From: Clostridia bacterium
Lineage (GTDB): Bacteria; Bacillota; Clostridia; Oscillospirales; CAG-272
NCBI GenBank assembly: GCA_017395885.1
Contig: JAFQNM010000085.1
Span: forward strand, 1 to 7,315
Direction of reading: 5' to 3'
DNA: 7,315 nt
In this document: in pieces, positions 5,325 through 7,315 of the stretch
Position numbering within the stretch: position 1 is the first letter of the stretch
Layout of the letters: each line of letters begins with the position of its first letter
Position numbers and translations under genes: made by a program
The notes under the pieces: model-generated
The model's input: only the letters and a program-made list of their open reading frames with translations
What the model was told of the DNA's origin: nothing
The model's database searches: none

Positions 5325-7031
5325 ATGAAATACGAGATCTTTGGCGCCGAGGGCGTTTCTCTCTCCTTTGAGGAGTCCGTTGCCGGCGAAATAACCTACG
5401 TTAAGGTAAAAATGAACACTTCTGCCCCTGAGGTACCCTCTGAATTCACCCTTCAGTGGTTCGAGCCCGTTTGCGAGAACTACTCCTTCTGGGGACCCAA
5501 CGTTGGCACTCTCCGCCATCTTGCACCCGACTGGGGCGCCCGCACCACCGATTCACGAATTGCCTCCGGCGCACCTGTTCACGCCGTTATATCAAACGAG
5601 GGCAAAAATCGCACCACCATAGCTATTTCCGACCCCAAGATCCCCACAAGGATCTCTACCGGTATTAACGAAAAAAGAGCGGAAATGTGCTATAAGGTCT
5701 CCTTCTTCACCAAGCCCACCACCCCAATAGACAGCTACGAGGCCACCGTTCGCATCGACCGCAGAAACGATCATTACTGCGACACTCTCAGAGATGCCGC
5801 TAAATGGTGGGAGACCGACTGCGGATACGAATCTGCCACCGTTCCCGAGCACGCAAAGCTCCCCATGGACTCTCTTTGGTACTCCTTCCACCAGGATCTT
5901 GACTTTGAAAAGGTGCTTTGTGAGTGCCGCCTTGCGAAGCCCCTCGGCCTTGATACCGTTATTATTGACGACGGCTGGCAGACCACCGACAACGGCGGAG
6001 GCTACGCCTACTGCGGCGACTGGCAGCCCATCGGCCTTCCCCGCATAGCTGAGCTTGTGGAGGAGATACACAAGCTGGGCCTCAAGGTCATTCTCTGGTT
6101 CTCCGTTCCCTTCCTCGGCAAGTACTCTGACAGCTTTGAAAAGTTCAAGGACCTTACACTTTATTCCTTCTTCGACGACACCGTTTACGTTCTCGACCCT
6201 CGCTACAAGGAGGTCAGGGAATATCTCACCGCCTTCTACACGAAAGCTGTCAGTGAATGGAAGCTGGACGGCCTGAAGCTTGACTTTATAGATTCCTTCT
6301 GCCTCGGCAACGACGAGGGCAAGCCGGCCCACCTCCGTGACTATCAGAGCCTTGAGGATGCTGTTGAGGCCCTTATGGAGGACGTGAAGACCGCCCTCAC
6401 CGCCATTAACAGTGACGTTATGGTTGAATTCCGCCAGAGCTATATCGGCCCCGCCATCAGAAAATACGGCAATATGCTCCGTGTTGGAGACTGCCCCTGC
6501 GATGCTATGGCCAACAGACGTGCCATTATCGACCTTCGCCTCATCTCCGGAGAAACGGCAGTTCACTCCGATATGCTTATGTGGAACGTTAACGATACGC
6601 CCGAAAGCGTTTCGCTCCAGCTGGCCTCAATACTTTTCTCCGTTCCCCAGATATCAGTTCATCTTGATAAGGTAACTGCCGAGCAGAAAAAGGCCCTTGC
6701 ATTTTATCTTGATTTCTGGAGAGAGAACAGAGACCTTCTTCTCAACGGAAGCCTCTACGCCAACGCCCCCGGCACCCTCTACAGCAAGGCATACAGCGAG
6801 AAGGATAACAGGGCTGTTTGCGTTAACTACGAGGACCCCGTTGTTGACGGAAATTGGGAAAGCTTTACTGCAGTTAACTGCACAGGCGGCGCATTCCTCT
6901 ACCTTGATGGCTTTGAGGGCAAGAGCTACAGAGCGGTCAACTGTATGGGAGAGACCCTTGCAGAGGGTACCCTCACCGCCGGTATTGAAAAGATCACCGT
7001 TCCCCGAGGCGGCATGATCTTCGTAAAGTAA
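5325..7031 (+). CDS. Alpha-galactosidase-like glycoside hydrolase, GH36 type (clan GH-D)
   Basis: This predicted retaining glycosidase would cleave terminal alpha-1,6-galactose from melibiose, raffinose-type sugars or their fragments (EC 3.2.1.22). Its 568 residues begin without a signal peptide or membrane segment, so it should act in the cytoplasm on imported sugars. Domains run as follows: an N-terminal beta-sandwich (about 1-175), a TIM barrel (about 176-480) with WYSFHQDLDFEKVL and IIDDGWQ (D215, D216, W218), and a short C-terminal beta-domain ending RGGMIFVK. D320 in GLKLDFIDSF is the expected nucleophile and D389 in RVGDCPCDA the expected acid/base, by analogy with compact bacterial GH36 enzymes. 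It is shorter than the common 700-aa GH36 proteins but close to the compact type. It has its own promoter and terminator, and no sugar transporter or regulator adjoins it in the window. Alpha-N-acetylgalactosaminidase or another GH-D specificity cannot be excluded, so I give no symbol. Confidence 0.85.
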   Translation: MKYEIFGAEGVSLSFEESVAGEITYVKVKMNTSAPEVPSEFTLQWFEPVCENYSFWGPNVGTLRHLAPDWGARTTDSRIASGAPVHAVISNEGKNRTTIAISDPKIPTRISTGINEKRAEMCYKVSFFTKPTTPIDSYEATVRIDRRNDHYCDTLRDAAKWWETDCGYESATVPEHAKLPMDSLWYSFHQDLDFEKVLCECRLAKPLGLDTVIIDDGWQTTDNGGGYAYCGDWQPIGLPRIAELVEEIHKLGLKVILWFSVPFLGKYSDSFEKFKDLTLYSFFDDTVYVLDPRYKEVREYLTAFYTKAVSEWKLDGLKLDFIDSFCLGNDEGKPAHLRDYQSLEDAVEALMEDVKTALTAINSDVMVEFRQSYIGPAIRKYGNMLRVGDCPCDAMANRRAIIDLRLISGETAVHSDMLMWNVNDTPESVSLQLASILFSVPQISVHLDKVTAEQKKALAFYLDFWRENRDLLLNGSLYANAPGTLYSKAYSEKDNRAVCVNYEDPVVDGNWESFTAVNCTGGAFLYLDGFEGKSYRAVNCMGETLAEGTLTAGIEKITVPRGGMIFVK

Positions 7032-7041
7032 ATAATATATT

Positions 7042-7069
7042 AAAAAAACGATGCTTTGCATCGTTTTTT
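7042..7069. terminator. Bidirectional rho-independent terminator between convergent genes
   Basis: ACGATGC and GCATCGT form the core around a TTT loop (7055-7057), and flanking A and T runs extend the stem to at least 12 bp. The plus strand ends in six T residues (7064-7069). The minus strand likewise ends in a run of seven (complement of 7042-7048). It lies 11 bases after the alpha-galactosidase stop and can serve the minus-strand gene ending at 7118 as well. Confidence 0.9.
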
Positions 7070-7083
7070 CTTTATATCATATC

Positions 7084-7097
7084 CCCGTTTTTTCGGG
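7084..7097. other. Small hairpin downstream of the minus-strand gene
   Basis: CCCG (7084-7087) and CGGG (7094-7097) flank six T residues. On the minus strand it follows the stop at 7118 by about 20 bases. The stem is only four pairs, so it may be incidental. Confidence 0.25.
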
Positions 7098-7117
7098 TAG
7101 CTTGAAGCGAGAAAGGA

Positions 7118-7315
7118 TCATTGATAACTGTCGCCCTGAGGAGGGAAAAGGATCACCCTGATATTCTTTTTTAGGCTTTTGCACTGCTCGATCACGTGCC
7201 TTGTTCCCTTAGACCTTCCGTTCCAAAATGCTATTACAAGATCGGCATATTCGATTATCTGTATATTTCTTTTCAGCGGTGCTCCCTTTTTGTATTTTTC
7301 GTATTCCGGCAAAAA
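7118..7315 (-). CDS. SLOG-superfamily-like protein (YspA/DUF2493 type), C-terminal fragment cut by window edge
   Basis: The minus-strand frame is open through the right edge and stops at TGA (complement of 7118-7120); the visible part is about 65 residues, beginning FLPEYEKYKKGAPLKRN. The TTG near 7312 is very unlikely to be the start, because the text on both sides reads as domain interior. Three features resemble the C-terminal half of the Rossmann-like SLOG domain: APLKRNIQIIEYADLVIAFW, then NGRSKGTRHVIEQC, then the strand NIRVILF. In that family an RN...AD.viAF core is followed by a GT.....A/C helix that contributes to ligand binding. Relatives are thought to bind nucleotide-derived ligands, but this protein's function is unknown. 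It is convergent with the alpha-galactosidase gene and shares its terminator. No promoter or upstream neighbour can be seen. The family call rests on motif memory. Confidence 0.6.
   Translation of the reverse strand, partial: FLPEYEKYKKGAPLKRNIQIIEYADLVIAFWNGRSKGTRHVIEQCKSLKKNIRVILFPPQGDSYQ

Noticed and set aside
5592..6566. Long minus-strand open frame (324 codons) opposite the galactosidase
   Set aside because: It is antisense to a clear GH36 reading frame and its low-complexity Val/Gly/Glu-rich text is typical of a mirror frame.

Overview
The window looks like a chromosomal segment from a Gram-positive, Clostridia-type bacterium, most likely a gut-associated Oscillospiraceae/Ruminococcaceae relative. 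Three things point there. MutL carries the metal-binding endonuclease motifs of organisms that lack MutH/Dam-directed repair. The Shine-Dalgarno sequences are purine-rich and close to consensus. The intergenic spaces hold short palindromic repeats of a kind I associate with gut Firmicutes. This placement is inferred from reading alone; no database was searched.

Layout: 1-1193 is the 3' part of mutS, cut by the window edge. 1194-1515 is an unusually long mutS-mutL gap, mostly filled by a 94-bp unit repeated almost three times in tandem and ending in a hairpin just upstream of the mutL ribosome binding site. 1516-3549 is a complete mutL and 3564-4700 a complete tgt; they are 14 nt apart and probably co-transcribed. 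4701-5011 begins and ends with identical copies of one terminator hairpin, and between them lies a palindrome-rich, MITE-like segment. 5012-5263 holds three more hairpin repeats and no credible gene. A sigma-A-type promoter (5264-5292) then drives a complete cytoplasmic GH36-type alpha-galactosidase (5325-7031), which ends at a strong terminator (7042-7069). A convergent minus-strand gene enters from the right edge (stop at 7118); its visible C-terminus resembles the YspA/DUF2493-like branch of the SLOG nucleotide-binding superfamily.

Functionally, MutS (mismatch recognition) and MutL (ATP-dependent endonuclease) form a methyl-independent mismatch repair pair. Tgt inserts preQ1 into tRNA in the queuosine pathway and seems to share the mutL transcript without an obvious functional link. 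The alpha-galactosidase is a separate unit with its own promoter and terminator.

I found no CRISPR array, tRNA, rRNA, phage gene or transposase, and no multi-gene system that looks undescribed. The genes are mainly housekeeping. The unusual material is intergenic: the 94-bp tandem array, the duplicated tgt terminator enclosing an inverted-repeat element, and the run of hairpins before the galactosidase.
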